Below are positions 34,352-46,700 of a DNA stretch of 64,000 bases, piece after piece. Below the pieces are notes generated by a model. The model saw nothing but the letters and a program-made list of their open reading frames with translations, searched no databases and was not told the DNA's origin. Within the stretch, counting starts at the first letter, position 1. Each line of letters opens with the position of its first letter. Origin of the DNA: Aquilaria yunnanensis (Eukaryota; Streptophyta; Magnoliopsida; Malvales; Thymelaeaceae); NCBI GenBank assembly GCA_039654915.1, contig CM077597.1:36802001-36866000 (forward strand). Reading direction: 5' to 3'. A program made the position numbers and the translations under genes.

Positions 34352-36379
34352 TGTTACGGCCCTCCTAGTGGAAAACTTAGTTGAGAGATAAATTAATGAA
34401 ATTTATAGATTAGAACCTTATTTTAAGTTTACATAACAACAATAAGGAAGTTTACCAAAGTTCCCTAAGTTCCGATGAGGTTTAGGCATTAAATGAGTTT
34501 GGCAGCAAAATGGTAATTATGCATCCCAAATAGTTGGGCCAGATCTTGAGTGTTAAAAATGAGGTTTTATAACCTAACTTTTAACTTTCACCTAAACATA
34601 GTTGAAATAAACTAGAATTGACCAAGAATGACTGAGGTTACCAAAAGAAGGGGCTTTAAGTGTTCCATGTCTAATACTTTGGTGGCTTAGGTTTTAAACT
34701 TAGGTTATAAGATGGTAAACTAGGGGATGGTTGCCATAACCCGAGTTCATCCTTCACACCATCATTTCTTCATCGATTTGAGCCCAAAATCAAGAGTTTT
34801 CAGTGAAAAAAGAAGCCACCATAAGTATATAGGCCATTGGAAGCTTATTTCAAGCATAAAATCATGGCTTTGGAGCTTGGAAGCAGGTTTCCTCCCACCC
34901 CCTATTTTTGATACGAGGTAATCAATGTGTTCTTGATTGATTTCATGTTTATTAGTTGATTGGGAGCTTAGGTTTTGGTAATCATGTTTATTGATACGCC
35001 TCAAGCGTTCCTGGCGCCTAAGCCCCAAAGACACCCCTCCTAGCACCTAGGCCCTAAAGGCCTTTTTCAGCAAATTTTGACTCTTCAAATGAGATTCGGG
35101 GGGTGCAGGGATGGACTTAGGGGTGCCTAAGGGTTGTAATGGTACAATGACACTTCGGAACACTAAAAAAATCTCTCATGATCTAAGGGTTTTTTCATAC
35201 TTTTGTAAATGGTAAATGCACTTCATGAGAAAACTAGTTATTTGGCCACAATAGTATACCATTAGATGAGGTGGAAGGTTTAACACCATCTTAGTTGTGC
35301 CTTCGGGTTCAAGGCCTTGATGAGGAAACCTTAGTACACCTAGTGATAAGGTGGAAGGTTTCACACCATTAAGACCTTAGTTGTATCTTTGGCTTCAAGG
35401 TCTTGATGAGGCAACCTTAGTACATCTAGTGGATTCTTCGGGACCTAAGAACTTTCAGTCCAACCATAGTACCCTTGTACAACATAAGGGAGATTCAACT
35501 AATGGAGAACTTCACTAGTTAGGCTAGTAAGCAATGCTTGCTAGTAGACAAGGCTTTGCGTTGTACTTCAAGGACTAGGTATAGGATAAGTCCCAAGGGA
35601 CTGAAACTTATGCACCTTAAGTTTAGCTTCACGCTATATGAGCTCACAGTAGATTACATATGGTTACATATGTGTTGTCCTTAGTATATTTTCTCGCAGG
35701 TGAAGACCCTTATTGAGAATTACAATTCTCACTCCCTAGTTATGTTGTGCATATTCTGATGGAGTTAGACCCCGATAACCATTGAGGGTTGTCGTGGTAG
35801 TTTGCTTTTGTAGGTACTTAGCTTTGAGAATTTCTATGATTATAGCTTTATTATCTACTTGTTGGTAAAGCAGCAGTACTAACTATAGTCTTTCTTGGCC
35901 ACAGTGGCTAATTGAGTATGTGGAGGACTTTTTGAGGCTCGCCATCGGGATTACATCTAAATTGGGAGTTAGATGAAAAGATCTCAGTAGGATAGCCTTG
36001 AGTATATTGTATACACTAGTTGCCTGTTATGTTTATGGATAGAGTCCTAGACTCTAGGGCTGCTTTTGGGTGAGGGAATTAGTCTACTTTATGTATGAAT
36101 GCTCCTACACAATTGTTATGTGTAGTAAATTCATATAAATGTTGATTTTGTATGCTTTGGCTTTTCAAGCTTGTTTTCTATGAAAATACTTGGCCAAGTA
36201 AATGTTCTTATGATTTCCTATAGTTTAAGTCAAAGCCTAAAGAGCATGCATTCTATATATTCTAGGTTAATCAACTAGTATCACGGAGTTTTAATGCACA
36301 CACATATATAACTAGCCAATTGCAACTGTGAGACTTGTTCTCATAGGCTTCTTGGGTAGGGCTAAGGGTGGCCATGTCA
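34352..36379 (+). repeat. Gypsy-2 5' LTR (2.03 kb, internally deleted)
   Basis: It begins TGTTACGGCCCTCCTAG and ends GGTGGCCATGTCA. Compared with the 3' LTR it lacks about 0.5 kb: sequence near 34981 jumps to what is 55017 in the other copy, with about 40 unrelated bases between. Two tandem units of about 83 bp (GATGAGGTGGAAGGTTT / GATAAGGTGGAAGGTTT) lie at about 35265-35430 and are also in the 3' LTR (about 55263-55440). Confidence 0.88.
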
Positions 36380-36382
36380 TTT

Positions 36383-36394
36383 TGGTATCAAAGC
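36383..36394 (+). promoter_or_regulatory. Gypsy-2 primer binding site (initiator Met-tRNA, one change)
   Basis: TGGTATCAAAGC, three bases after the LTR, differs from the canonical TGGTATCAGAGC at one position. The change may be decay. Confidence 0.8.
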
Positions 36395-38390
36395 TCTAAT
36401 TTAATGTTCATAGACATTGGAGGCTAGAATTTAGATCTAGTTTAAAGTCCATGTGCTAGGATTGTTAGTACTGACCAACATTTGTGGAATGTCGTCTGGC
36501 TTTTCTTGCAGGTTGCTATCGTTGACACTAGGTCAGGGGCTTCTTGAGGAACTAGAAAACCGGGTGAAGGTTCTAGTGATCTGATTGTGGCAAGGCTGGA
36601 TGGGATATCCAGGGTGCTTGAGGGGTTGACACAAAGTATGGTACAGGTGGCACAGGGTATGACCACTATTTTGATGGAGTTATTTTTGAACCAAGAAAAT
36701 GAAAGGGCTGCTCAGGTAGGAAATGATAACCAAGGGAATGATCCGCCTTAAGGTCAAGAAAGGCAGGCCGATCAACGGCAAGTGCATAGAGCCCATGAGA
36801 GGCAAGATCCTATTTATGAGCATGAAGAGGAGCAGGATGATATGGAGGCTCCAAGGAGGGGAGAAACCCATATCAAATGAGATTGCTTGAGAAATTCAAG
36901 ATGGTTAACCCACCAAATTTTGATGGGTTAGGTGACCCCAATAGAGTATAGGTTTGGTTGTCAAGGATGAACTGACTATTTACTTGTGGAGGTTATGAGT
37001 CCGAGCAAAGAATGGCCTTGGTACATTTCTTTCTGAGAGGGAGGGCTAGTTTATGGTGGGATGATGTGATGTAAAGGTTGAAGAAAAGTAATGGCACTTG
37101 ATTGGAGCACAAGAAAAAGAAGCTTAAGTGGTCTGACTTCGAGAGGAAGTTCCAACAGGAATATATCAGTGAAGCTGAACAAGATGAGAGGAGGATTTAG
37201 TTTGAAAATCTGGTTCAAGGAGAGATGTCTGTGAGGGAGTATGAGCAGCATTACAATTTGCTCATACAATATGCTCTTTATATGGCGGGTAATGATGAGT
37301 TGAAGGCCAAAAAGTTCTTTCAAGGCCTTAAGCTTGTGCTTCGAAGGTATATGGAAATGGTGAACATTTAAAGCTATTGCCAAGTGGTTCAGAAGGTATT
37401 GGCCTTAGAAAGAGAGATAGAAGATTTAAGAATATCAAGCAAGAAGTGGAGGTTGGACCATCCAACCTGGGAAAAAGCTCTGGGAAATGACCAATGGTAG
37501 GAAGGACAATTGAAAGTCAAAGGCCATTCAAGATGAAGAAAGTGGGTTTGTACCCTAAGTGTAGGTGGTTTCATGGCACAAAGCCATGCACTTTGGGAAT
37601 GGACATTTGCAACATCTGTGCTCAGAATGGTCAATGGGCGAGGGAATGCCCATGGGCTTGACTCTTGTTGGGTCCACCTAGGAATCCACCCTTTGCACCC
37701 CTTGCCATAGGAAATTGACCTGTTGTGGCCATAGCAGCAGTTGAGTCGATGGTCTTTACCTTGGCTAGTCAAGTAACTAGGGAGCCAGCTGCCATTCGAG
37801 GTAATTTAACATTTCAGAATGGTAGTGTTAAAGTAGTTTTTGATATTGGAGCTACTTTGTCTGTTATATCATCTACTTTGGTAGATAAGCTTAAACTGCA
37901 GCAAGAAATCTCAGATGAATTAAGACTTATCAGAACTGTAAGGAGGAGTTTTATTGTAACCAATGAGTTGGTTATTAGGTATCCCTTGCAGTTAGGTGAC
38001 CATGATTTCTCTTGTGAGTTATGGGTTATACACTTAAGGTCTTATGACCTATTATTGGGAATGGATTGGCTAAGTAAGCACAAGGTGCAAATTAACTATG
38101 CTAGTCACTCAGTTGACATTACTAATGCTTAGGGAGCTAGGGTGATTTGCATAGGAGGCTTAGCATCCAGTGCTAACAATTTGCAACTTAGACTTATTGA
38201 TTCCATCCCCATAGTTAACGAGGAGAAGTATTATACTTTGAATGGGGTAGCCATAAAAGAATAACTTAGGGAAATTAACTTATGGATTCCATCCTCATAG
38301 TTAACGAGGAGAAGTATTATGCTTGGAATGGGGTAGCCATAGAAGAATAACTTAGGGAATTTCTATAGCCAATCAGTTTCTTGAGGTGTT
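36395..38390 (+). pseudogene. Gypsy-2 gag, zinc knuckles and protease (broken)
   Basis: Gag runs from about 36880 to 37440 (PPNFDG at about 36912, SLWWDDVM at about 37050, VREYEQHYNLL at about 37235) with several stops. Knuckles at about 37551-37660 have lost their His in the second motif (CNICAQNGQW). The protease is open over 37725-38132 and carries DIGAT at about 37841 where DTGAT or DSGAT is expected, followed by LLLGMDWL at about 38050. The Gypsy-1 protease has the same Thr/Ser to Ile change. The region after the protease contains an 86-bp tandem duplication. Confidence 0.8.
38199..38364 (+). repeat. 86-bp tandem duplication in Gypsy-2
   Basis: GATTCCATCC starts at 38199 and again at 38285. 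The two units agree over about 80 bases (CATAGTTAACGAGGAGAAGT, then GGGGTAGCCATA) with a few differences. It lies between protease and reverse transcriptase and adds to the disruption of the frame. Confidence 0.85.
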
Positions 38391-39361
38391 TCCAGTGGAG
38401 TTGCCTGGGTTACCACCCAAGCGGGACACTGAGTTTTCGATTCACCTTCAGCCTGGCACAGAACCAATTTCAATACCTCCATATCGAATTTTAGCTCCTG
38501 AAATGGATGAGCTGAAGAAGTAGTTAGAAGAACTGCTAGAGAAAGGCTTTATAAGGTATAGTGTATCACCTTGGGGAGCCTCGGTGTTATTTGGAAAGAA
38601 GAAGGATGAAACTTTGAGACTGTGCATCGACTACAGAAAGTTGAATGCAGTAACAATCAAGAATAAGTATCCGCTTCCTAGGATTGATGACTTGTTTGAT
38701 AGGCTGAGGGGAGCGAAGGTGTTCTCTAGGATTGATGTCTAGATACTTCCAGATCAAAGTTAAGGAGGAAGATATCCCGAAGACTACCTTTAGGACAAGA
38801 TATGGGCATTACGAGTATACAGTTATGCCGTTTGGTGTGACCAATGCCCCAACAGTATTCATGGAAGCCATGAATAGGATCTTCAAATTGTTCTTAGATC
38901 AGTTTGTTGAAGTCTTGAACAATGATATCTTGGTATACTCGCAGTCTACCCAGGAGCATGAGGAGCACATTAGGACAGTTTTCCAAGTGTTGAAGGATAA
39001 TCAGTATTATACAAAGTTGTCCAAGTGTGAGTTTTGGTTTGAAAGGATACAGTTTTTGGGACACATCATTAGTTCCCAAGGGTTGTCAATTGACCTTGAG
39101 AAGGTTTATGCGATAGTAGAATGGAAGAGGCGACTAAGGTTACAAAGATACAAAGCTTTTTGGGCTTGGCAGGCTACTATAGGAGATTCATAAAGAAATT
39201 CTCTACAATAGCAACACCGTTGACAGCCTTGACCAAGAAAGCTCAGAAATTTCATTGGATGCCAAAGTGTGAGGAAGCATATTTAGAATTGAAGAATAGG
39301 TTGACGAGTGCACCGATACTCATTCTGCCAGACCCAAATAAGGCTTTCATAGTATACATAG
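38391..39361 (+). pseudogene. Gypsy-2 reverse transcriptase and start of RNase H (inactive)
   Basis: Motifs include [11 protein letters not shown] (about 38610), [13 protein letters not shown] (about 38662) and MPFGVTNAP (about 38825). The catalytic FIDD is replaced by LNND (about 38917), losing an essential Asp. There is a stop at 38521 and a shift near 38738, where a new frame takes over. Another shift is near 39120. The frame is cut at 39361 by a solo LTR, with the TSD CATAG at 39357-39361. Confidence 0.85.
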
Positions 39362-40777
39362 TGTTGGGTTTCGGGAGCCAAACAGCGCAGCGGAATTTAA
39401 CCGAAACCCTCCAGGATCCAAGTGAAACGGGGTAAACCGGGTGTTCAAAAATTTCATACCTAATTTTCGGTTGAGATCTCTCACTCAACTGTAGAGTCGA
39501 ATCACAAAACCTGAACAGTTGACGTGTTCAGGCTCTCTATGGTATCCACACGAGCCTCTCGGGATCACCACGCTTCCACCACGTCCCGGCAGATGCGTTT
39601 CTCTTACGCTCGCAGTGCTAGCTTGCGTCCTCCAAGGAATTGCAAGAGAAGAGTGTGGCTGTCCTTTTGGGAGGCTAGGGCAAGGAGACCTGCGAATTTC
39701 TCACTTAAAAGTTGTATTTATAGTGAGACTCAACTTCCAGGCCTAATGGGTTTCAAAGCCCTAATCCAATTAGGATTTAATTTCGGGCTTAATAATGGCT
39801 CAACTCCTTGGCCCATTATTAATACGAAATTAAAGTGAAACCATAACCCAAATAATTAGCCCATGCACTCTAATGATCCAAATAGCTCTATGTGTGCGAC
39901 CCAATAGGCTCTTGCCATGTTGGCAATGATCATAAATCACATTTATGATCATAAGCAATGAGCGGTGTCTAGCAACACATCATTGCTACCCAAGTGACAA
40001 GATTGTCGGTGAATCGACTAAACCTTTATGATCATCACCGATATATGCCATTGTCCCTTTGTCCAAGATATCAAGACTAAGCACGAGACAAGGAATGTGT
40101 CACTCTCGTATAGCCCAATCTTTGGTTTCTTGATTACCGAGTAGACTAACTTAAACTGACGACATTGATATCATATATCAACTCATCGGAGCATGGCCAT
40201 GCATTTTCTAAGTCTCACTCTATCAAGGGGCCCAAAGATATCACTCCCGTTACATAGGAGGGACAAATCCCATCTTGATCATACAAATCCCTCCGCATGA
40301 TATGTGACATACCCAATGACCTCCTTCAAGTTCACTCAGTTACGAGCAACAAAGGAAAGTATCAAAGTATGTGACTCACATGTAGGGAACCTTGATGATC
40401 TTAGGTCGAAGGACTACATATACCATGATCACTATGAAAATCACTTATGACACTCATATAACAATCCATGAAGTGTTCTCATGGTGGGTCGGTCCAGTAC
40501 ACAAGTTCTCCAACTTGTACCCATATGTAGACTACATATCTCATATTAGTCTCCACATATGCTAGTCATTATGTATTATTGCAACCCGCTCCACAATAAT
40601 ACTATACTAGGGACGTTTAAGAATATCATTATTCTAGGGTTACAATTATGTTTATTACGTTACGCAGAAACAAAACAACAAACAAAATTGCTGGATTAAT
40701 GCCTCAATAAAATATCATGACTCAATTTGCAAAAATACAATCATCTCATGATTGGGTTTTTGGGCACAACACTTACA
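39362..40777 (-). mobile_element. Solo LTR of the copia family, copy 2 (in Gypsy-2 RNase H)
   Basis: This 1416-bp sequence is the reverse complement of the full element's LTR. CATAG lies on both sides (39357-39361 and 40778-40782). The coding frame of RNase H continues across it (VYI to DAL). Only 36 bases separate it from the next insertion, which is in the opposite orientation. Confidence 0.95.
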
Positions 40778-40813
40778 CATAGATGCTTTAGGTTCTAGTT
40801 TAGGCTGTGAATT
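40778..40813 (+). pseudogene. 36-bp orphan piece of Gypsy-2 RNase H between two insertions
   Basis: It begins with the TSD CATAG of the solo LTR and ends with GAATT, the mutated TSD of the full copia element. The sense is D-A-L-G-S-S-L-G-C, part of the DASG-type RNase H motif, which continues at 49119 (VLMQ). Confidence 0.85.
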
Positions 40814-42229
40814 TGTTAGTGTTGTGCCCAAAAAGCCACTCATGAGATGATTGTATTTTTGCACTTTGAGTCATGATATTTTATTGAGGCACTAATCCAG
40901 CAATTATGTTTGTTGTTTTGTTTCTGCGTAACGTAATAAACATAATTGTAACCCTAGAATAATGATATTCTTAAACGTCCCTAGTCTAGTATTATTGTGG
41001 AGCGGGTTGCAATAATACATAATGACTAGCATATGTGGAGACTAAAATGAGATATGTAGTCTACATATGGGTACAAGTTGGAGAACTTATGTACTAGACC
41101 GACCCACCATGAGAACACTTCATGGATCATTATATGAGTGTCATAAGTGATTCTCATAGTGATCATGGTATATGTAGCCCTTCGACCTAAGATCATCAAG
41201 GTTCCCTACATGTGAGCCACATACTTTGATACTTTCCTTTGTTGCTCGTAACTGAGTGAACTTGAACGACGTCATTGGGTATGTCACATATCATGCGGAG
41301 GGATTTGTATGATCAAGATGGGATTTGTCCCTCCTATGTAACGGGAATGATATCTTTGGGCCCCTTGATAGAGTGAGACTTAGAAAATGCATGGCCATGC
41401 TTCGATGAGTTGATATACGATATCAATGTCGTCCGTTTAAGTTGGTCTACTCGGTAATCAAGAAACCAAAGATTGGGCTATACGAGAGTGACACATTCCA
41501 TGTCTCATGCTTAGTCTTGATATCTTGGACAAATGGACAATGGCATATATTGGTGATGATCATAAAGGTTAAGTCGATTCACCGACAATCTTGTCACTTC
41601 GGTAGCAATGATGTGTTGCTAGACACCGCTCATTGCTTATGATCATAAATGTGATTTATGATCATTGCCAACATGGCAAGAGCCTATTGGGTCGCACACA
41701 TAGAGCTATTTGGATCATTAGAGTGCATGGGCTAATTATTTGGGTTATGGTTTCACTTTAATTTCGTATTAATAATGGGCCAAGTAGTTGAGCCATTATT
41801 AAGCCCGAAATTAAATCCTAATTGGATTAGGGCTTTGAAACCCATTAGGCCTGGAAGTTGAGTCTCACTATAAATACAACTTTTAAGTGAGAAATTCGCA
41901 GGTCTCCTTGCCCTAGCCTCCCAAAAGGACAGTCGCACTCTTCTCTTACAATTCCTTGGAGGACGCAAGCTAGCACTGCGAGCGCAAGAGAAACGCATCT
42001 GCCGGGACGTGGTGGAAGCGTGGTGATCCCGAAAGGCTCGTGTGGATACCATAGAGAGCCTGAACACGTCAACTGTTCAGGTTTTGTGATTCGACTCTAC
42101 AGTTGAGTGAGAGATCTCAACCGAAAATTAGGTATGAAATTTTCGAACACCCGGTTTACCCCGTTTCACTTGGATCCTGGAGGGTTTCGGTTAAATTCTG
42201 CTGCGCTGTTTGGCTCCCGAAACCCAACA
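40814..42229 (+). repeat. Copia element 5' LTR
   Basis: It starts TGTTAGTGTTGTGCCC and ends CCCGAAACCCAACA. A TATA box TATAAATA is at 41869-41876, the probable promoter. It differs from the 3' LTR at scattered sites, roughly one in every 40-60 bases in the parts compared. It is older than the Gypsy-3 LTRs but younger than the gypsy elements it sits in. Confidence 0.95.
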
Positions 42230-42230
42230 G

Positions 42231-42242
42231 TGGTATCAGAGC
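42231..42242 (+). promoter_or_regulatory. Copia primer binding site (initiator Met-tRNA)
   Basis: TGGTATCAGAGC lies one base after the 5' LTR and matches the complement of the tRNA 3' end perfectly. Confidence 0.93.
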
Positions 42243-43736
42243 TACTGGTGAAACCCTAAATCGGGATTGAGTGTTGAATCGCATGATGCTATGTGTTCGA
42301 TTTTTTTCGGCCATGATTAATTAGATTGATTCATGATGCATGAAACCGGAATTCGTAATGAACATATGAGATATTTGAAGAAACGACACAAATTGGTTAA
42401 TGAGATTAACCCAAAATTGATAGGTATGAGATACCTATATGGATTAGGATTCTTGCAATAGTTGCAAAACCCTAGGTTTGTTCGGATTCGGCCTGTTCGG
42501 GTAGCGAAAGTAAGGTATTTTTGGTGGCTTGAATGGAGGAGTCTCGGGTGCCTACTTTCTCAAAATAGAAGATTTCGGGCTAAGCAATTGTAAGACAATT
42601 TTTTGTGCCGGGGGGCGCTGCCCCCCACGCCCCCTGCAAGGGCGGCTCCCATTGACCCCGTCCGCTGATCGGCCAGCGGGGCCGCCGTATGCGAAGCGCC
42701 ACATAAATAAAAACTGGTTAATCAACTCGCGAAAATTGGCATGCATCTTTGTTGAATGAGATTTGACATGATATGTTGATTGGTGTTTGAAGCATGGTTC
42801 ATGGTTATAGCCCTTGATTGGTTCTACCTGTAAATACGGCCTGCGAGTCGTGCCTTTTCTTATCACTCTCATTGTACATTCTCTTCTCACCTTACTCCCC
42901 TTGAATGTAACTCGAGGTTTCTATTATTGATGTAATGGTGCATTATGGGATCATCGAAGGTGGTATGTCCAAGGAGGTGACAACAAAAGGGCAACCAAGA
43001 AAGGAAGAGAAAGACCTTGTGAAGACTCTTTTCTTTTCTTAGGCTTTTATGATATTCTCATTGGCTTGAGAATATCGCATAGTTTGGGCTATAACCATGT
43101 CACGTTTATTTCTTGTAAGCATGAGATGCATGTTTTATATTTGTATGTGATGCATGTATAAAACAACCGGAGATAGCAAATTAGTGAGATCAAAAGAAAA
43201 AAAAGAAAAAACCCCTCAAACAAATATTAAGTCATTAAATGTGATGCCTTCCAAATGTTGGCACTCGTCAAGACTTTGATCAACATTAGGTGGGTTTGCC
43301 AAAGCAAAGCACCTATGTTCATCTTGGTAAGGCGTGATGGGATAATAGTGATATCCAAACTGCTAACTTTGGGTTCGACTTAACTAAGTCATCCTAATAG
43401 CATTAGGGACTTAGAGGCATAGAGTTGGGCTTAAGTTCATGAGATGAGCTTGGACAAGTGTTGTTCACCCAACTATCCAAGATTTGCATAAGATGCAATT
43501 GGCAAGGAGTTGCCTACCTAAATAGCTGTAACTTGAGAGAAAAGCCAAAGCTGACTCAGGTTGTGGTCAAATATGGATCTTGGCCCACTAGAATACCTTA
43601 GCGCCGAGGTGTTCCGAAATAATATCGAGGGTTATTATTTTGAGGAAAATAGTGGGAGTATCGTTTAATAAAAGTCCTTATTAAATGAATTAAAATACAT
43701 GACTCTTACACAGCATATTTACTATTGTAGATAACC
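42243..43736 (+). other. Copia 5' leader with a GC-rich island
   Basis: This is about 1.5 kb of non-coding leader before the gag start. At about 42606-42705 a strongly GC-rich patch stands out from AT-rich surroundings. It contains GGGGGGCGCTGCCCCCC, a strong hairpin, followed by further GC-rich palindromes (CCGCTGATCGGCCAGCGG). Such a structure could take part in RNA dimerisation or packaging, but that is inference. The rest shows no gene. Confidence 0.7.
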
Positions 43737-46700
43737 ATGGCACAAAACACATCGACACTTTCATTGCGATCGATCCTTGAGAAGGAAACACTGAATGGGA
43801 CCAACTTTCTCAAATGGTACCAAAACTTGAGGATAGTCCTCAAACAAGAGAAAAAGGCTTATGTCCTAAAGCAGCCCATTCCGAATGAGCCTGCTGCCAC
43901 TACTCCAAGAGCTGAAAGGGATGCTCACAAGAAGCATTCTGATGATGCTTTGGATGTTGCATGCCTCATGCTTATTACCATGGAATCTGAGCTTCAGAAG
44001 CAACATGAGAACATGGGGGCGTTCGATATGATCGAACATCTCAAAATGCTTTTCCAAGAGCAATCTAGGCATGAGAGGTTTGAGACCTCTAAGGCATTGT
44101 TTCAGTGCAAGATGTCTGAGGGAAGTCCCGTGGGTCCTCATGTGCTCAAGATGATTGGGTACATTGAGAATCTTGAGAATTTGGGATTTGCTCTTCAGAA
44201 AGAGTTGGCTATTGATGTAGTCTTGCAATCATTGCCTGAAAGCTACAGTCAGTTCGTCATGAACTATAACATGAACGACCTTGACAAGTCCCTCCCTGAA
44301 TTGCTCAACATGTTGAGAACTGCTGAGCAAAACCTTAAGAAGGCTAAGCCCATTTTGATGGTTCAAAAGGGCAAGGGAAAAGGAAAAGCCAACAAGAAGA
44401 AGGATAAAGCTAATGGAAAGTCCAATGCTAGTTCTTCTTCAGCTGCACTGAAACCAAAGGGTGGTGTGGCAAAGGAAGGGGAGTGCTTCCATTGTAAGCA
44501 ACCTGGACACTGCAAGCGCAACTGTAAGCTCTATCTTGAAGAACTTGCTAAGGAAAAGGGAAGTAAGACTTCCACTTCAGGTATTTTTGTTATAGAGGCT
44601 AACTTTTCTACTTCCTCATCTTGGGTATTGGATACTGGATATGGATCTCACATTTGTGCAAATGTGCAGGATCTAAGTAGAAGTAGAAGATTGGCCCGAG
44701 GTGAAGTGGACCTACGTGTTGGAAATGGAGCAAGGGTTGCTGCCTTAGCCGTAGGGACTTATGTTCTCACTTTACCTAGTGGATTAGTTTTAGAATTTGA
44801 CAACTGCTACTTTGTGCCTACTATTAGTAGAATTTTGATTTCTGTTTCTTGCTTGGACAAGAAAGGTTTTTCGTTTATAATAAAGGACAAATGTTGTTCT
44901 ATTTATTTGAATGAAATCTTTTATGGTAGTGCTCAACTTAGCAATGGGTTGTATGTTCTAGACCTTGAAGATCCAATCTATAATGTGAATACCAAGAAGG
45001 TCAGATTAAATGATTCAAACTCGACCTATCTCTGGCACTGTCACTTGGACCATATAAATGAGACCCGCATATCCAAGCTACATAAGGATGGACTCTTGGA
45101 CTCATTTGATTTTGAATCATATGAGACATGTGATTCAAGTTTGTTGGGCAAGATGACGAAAGCCCCATTCACAGGGCAAAGTGAAAGGGCTAATGACTTA
45201 CTAGGACTCATACATAGTGATGTATGTGGCCCTATGTCTACACAAGCTAGAGGAGGTTTCCAATACTTCATTACTTTCACTGATGACTTCAGCAGATATG
45301 GCTATGTGTATCTTATGAGACACAAGTCAGAATCCTTTGAAAAGTTCAAGGAATTCAAGAATGAAGTAGAGAATCAACTCGGGAAGAGTATCAAAGTGCT
45401 TCGATCAGATCGAGGTGGAGAGTACTTGGATCGAGAATTCCTTGACTATCTGAAGGAGTGTGGTATAGTATCACAACTCACTCCACCAAGCACACCTCAA
45501 TGGAATGGTGTTTCTGAAAGGAGAAATCGGACTTTGTTAGACATGGTTCGCTCCATGATGAGTCAAGCTGACCTTCCAAACTCCTTTTGGGGACATGCTC
45601 TAGAGACAGCCGCTTTTACACTAAACCGAGTTCCATCTAAATTGATTCAAAAGACACCATATGAGATATGGTGTGAGAGGCGTCCCAATTTGTCTTTTAT
45701 GAAGATTTGGGGCTGTGACGCTTATGTGAAACGTCAATCCTCTGACAAACTAGGGCCGAAATCTCAAAAATGCCTTTTTGTTGGGTATCCCAAAGAAACA
45801 AAGGGTTACTATTTCTACAATCCCTCTGAGCAAAAAGTGTTTATTGCTCGAACTGGTGTCTTTTTGGAGAAAGAGTTTATCTCTAAAGGAACTAGTGGGA
45901 GGAAAGTAGAACTTGAAGAAATTCAAGAACAACAAGAAGACATCGAACCTGAAATGGAACCTGAACAGACACCACAAGATGTTGTGGTTCAAGAGTCTGT
46001 TCCTGTAGCACAGAGCCCACGTAGGACTGGTAGGATTCGGCGTGAGCCCGAGAGATGTGGATTTCTCATGACTCACACCGGTGATGTGATGCTCATGGAT
46101 CAAGATGAGCCCACAACCTACCAACAAGCTATGTCGGGGCCTGACTCTGAGAAGTGGCTAGTGGCCATGAAATCCGAGATGGAATCCATGTATGAAAACC
46201 AAGTATGGACTTTGGTTGACCCACCTGAAGGGGTAAAACCCATAGGGTGCAAATGGGTTTTCAAGAAAAAAACTGACATGGATGGTAATGTGATTACCTT
46301 TAAGGGACAATTGGTCGCAAAAGGTTTCAAGCAAATTCATGGTATTGACTATGATGAAACTTTTTCACCAGTTGCTATGCTTAAATCCATCCGAATTTTG
46401 TTTGCTATTGCTGCACACTATGATTATGAGATATGGCAAATGGATGTCAAAACTGCATTCCTAAATGGAAAGCTACTTGAGGATGTGTACATGACACAAC
46501 CTGAGGGTTTTGTCACTCCTGAGAATGCCAATAAAGTATGCAAATTGCAATGGTCCATTTATGGACTGAAGCAAGCTTCTCGAAGTTGGAATCTTCGTTT
46601 TGATGATGCAATCAAAGAGTTTGGTTTTATCAAAAATGAAGATGAACCTTGTGTCTACAAGAAGGTTAGTGGGAGCGCTATTGTCTTCTTGGTGTTGTAT

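Noticed and set aside
39519..39838. Overlapping 75- and 104-codon ORFs recurring at 249, 39519, 41753, 48642, 51857 and 53756
   Set aside because: They lie in every copy of the copia LTR because the LTR is the same. Both frames are open at once and neither has a domain. They are LTR sequence around the TATA box and leader, not genes.
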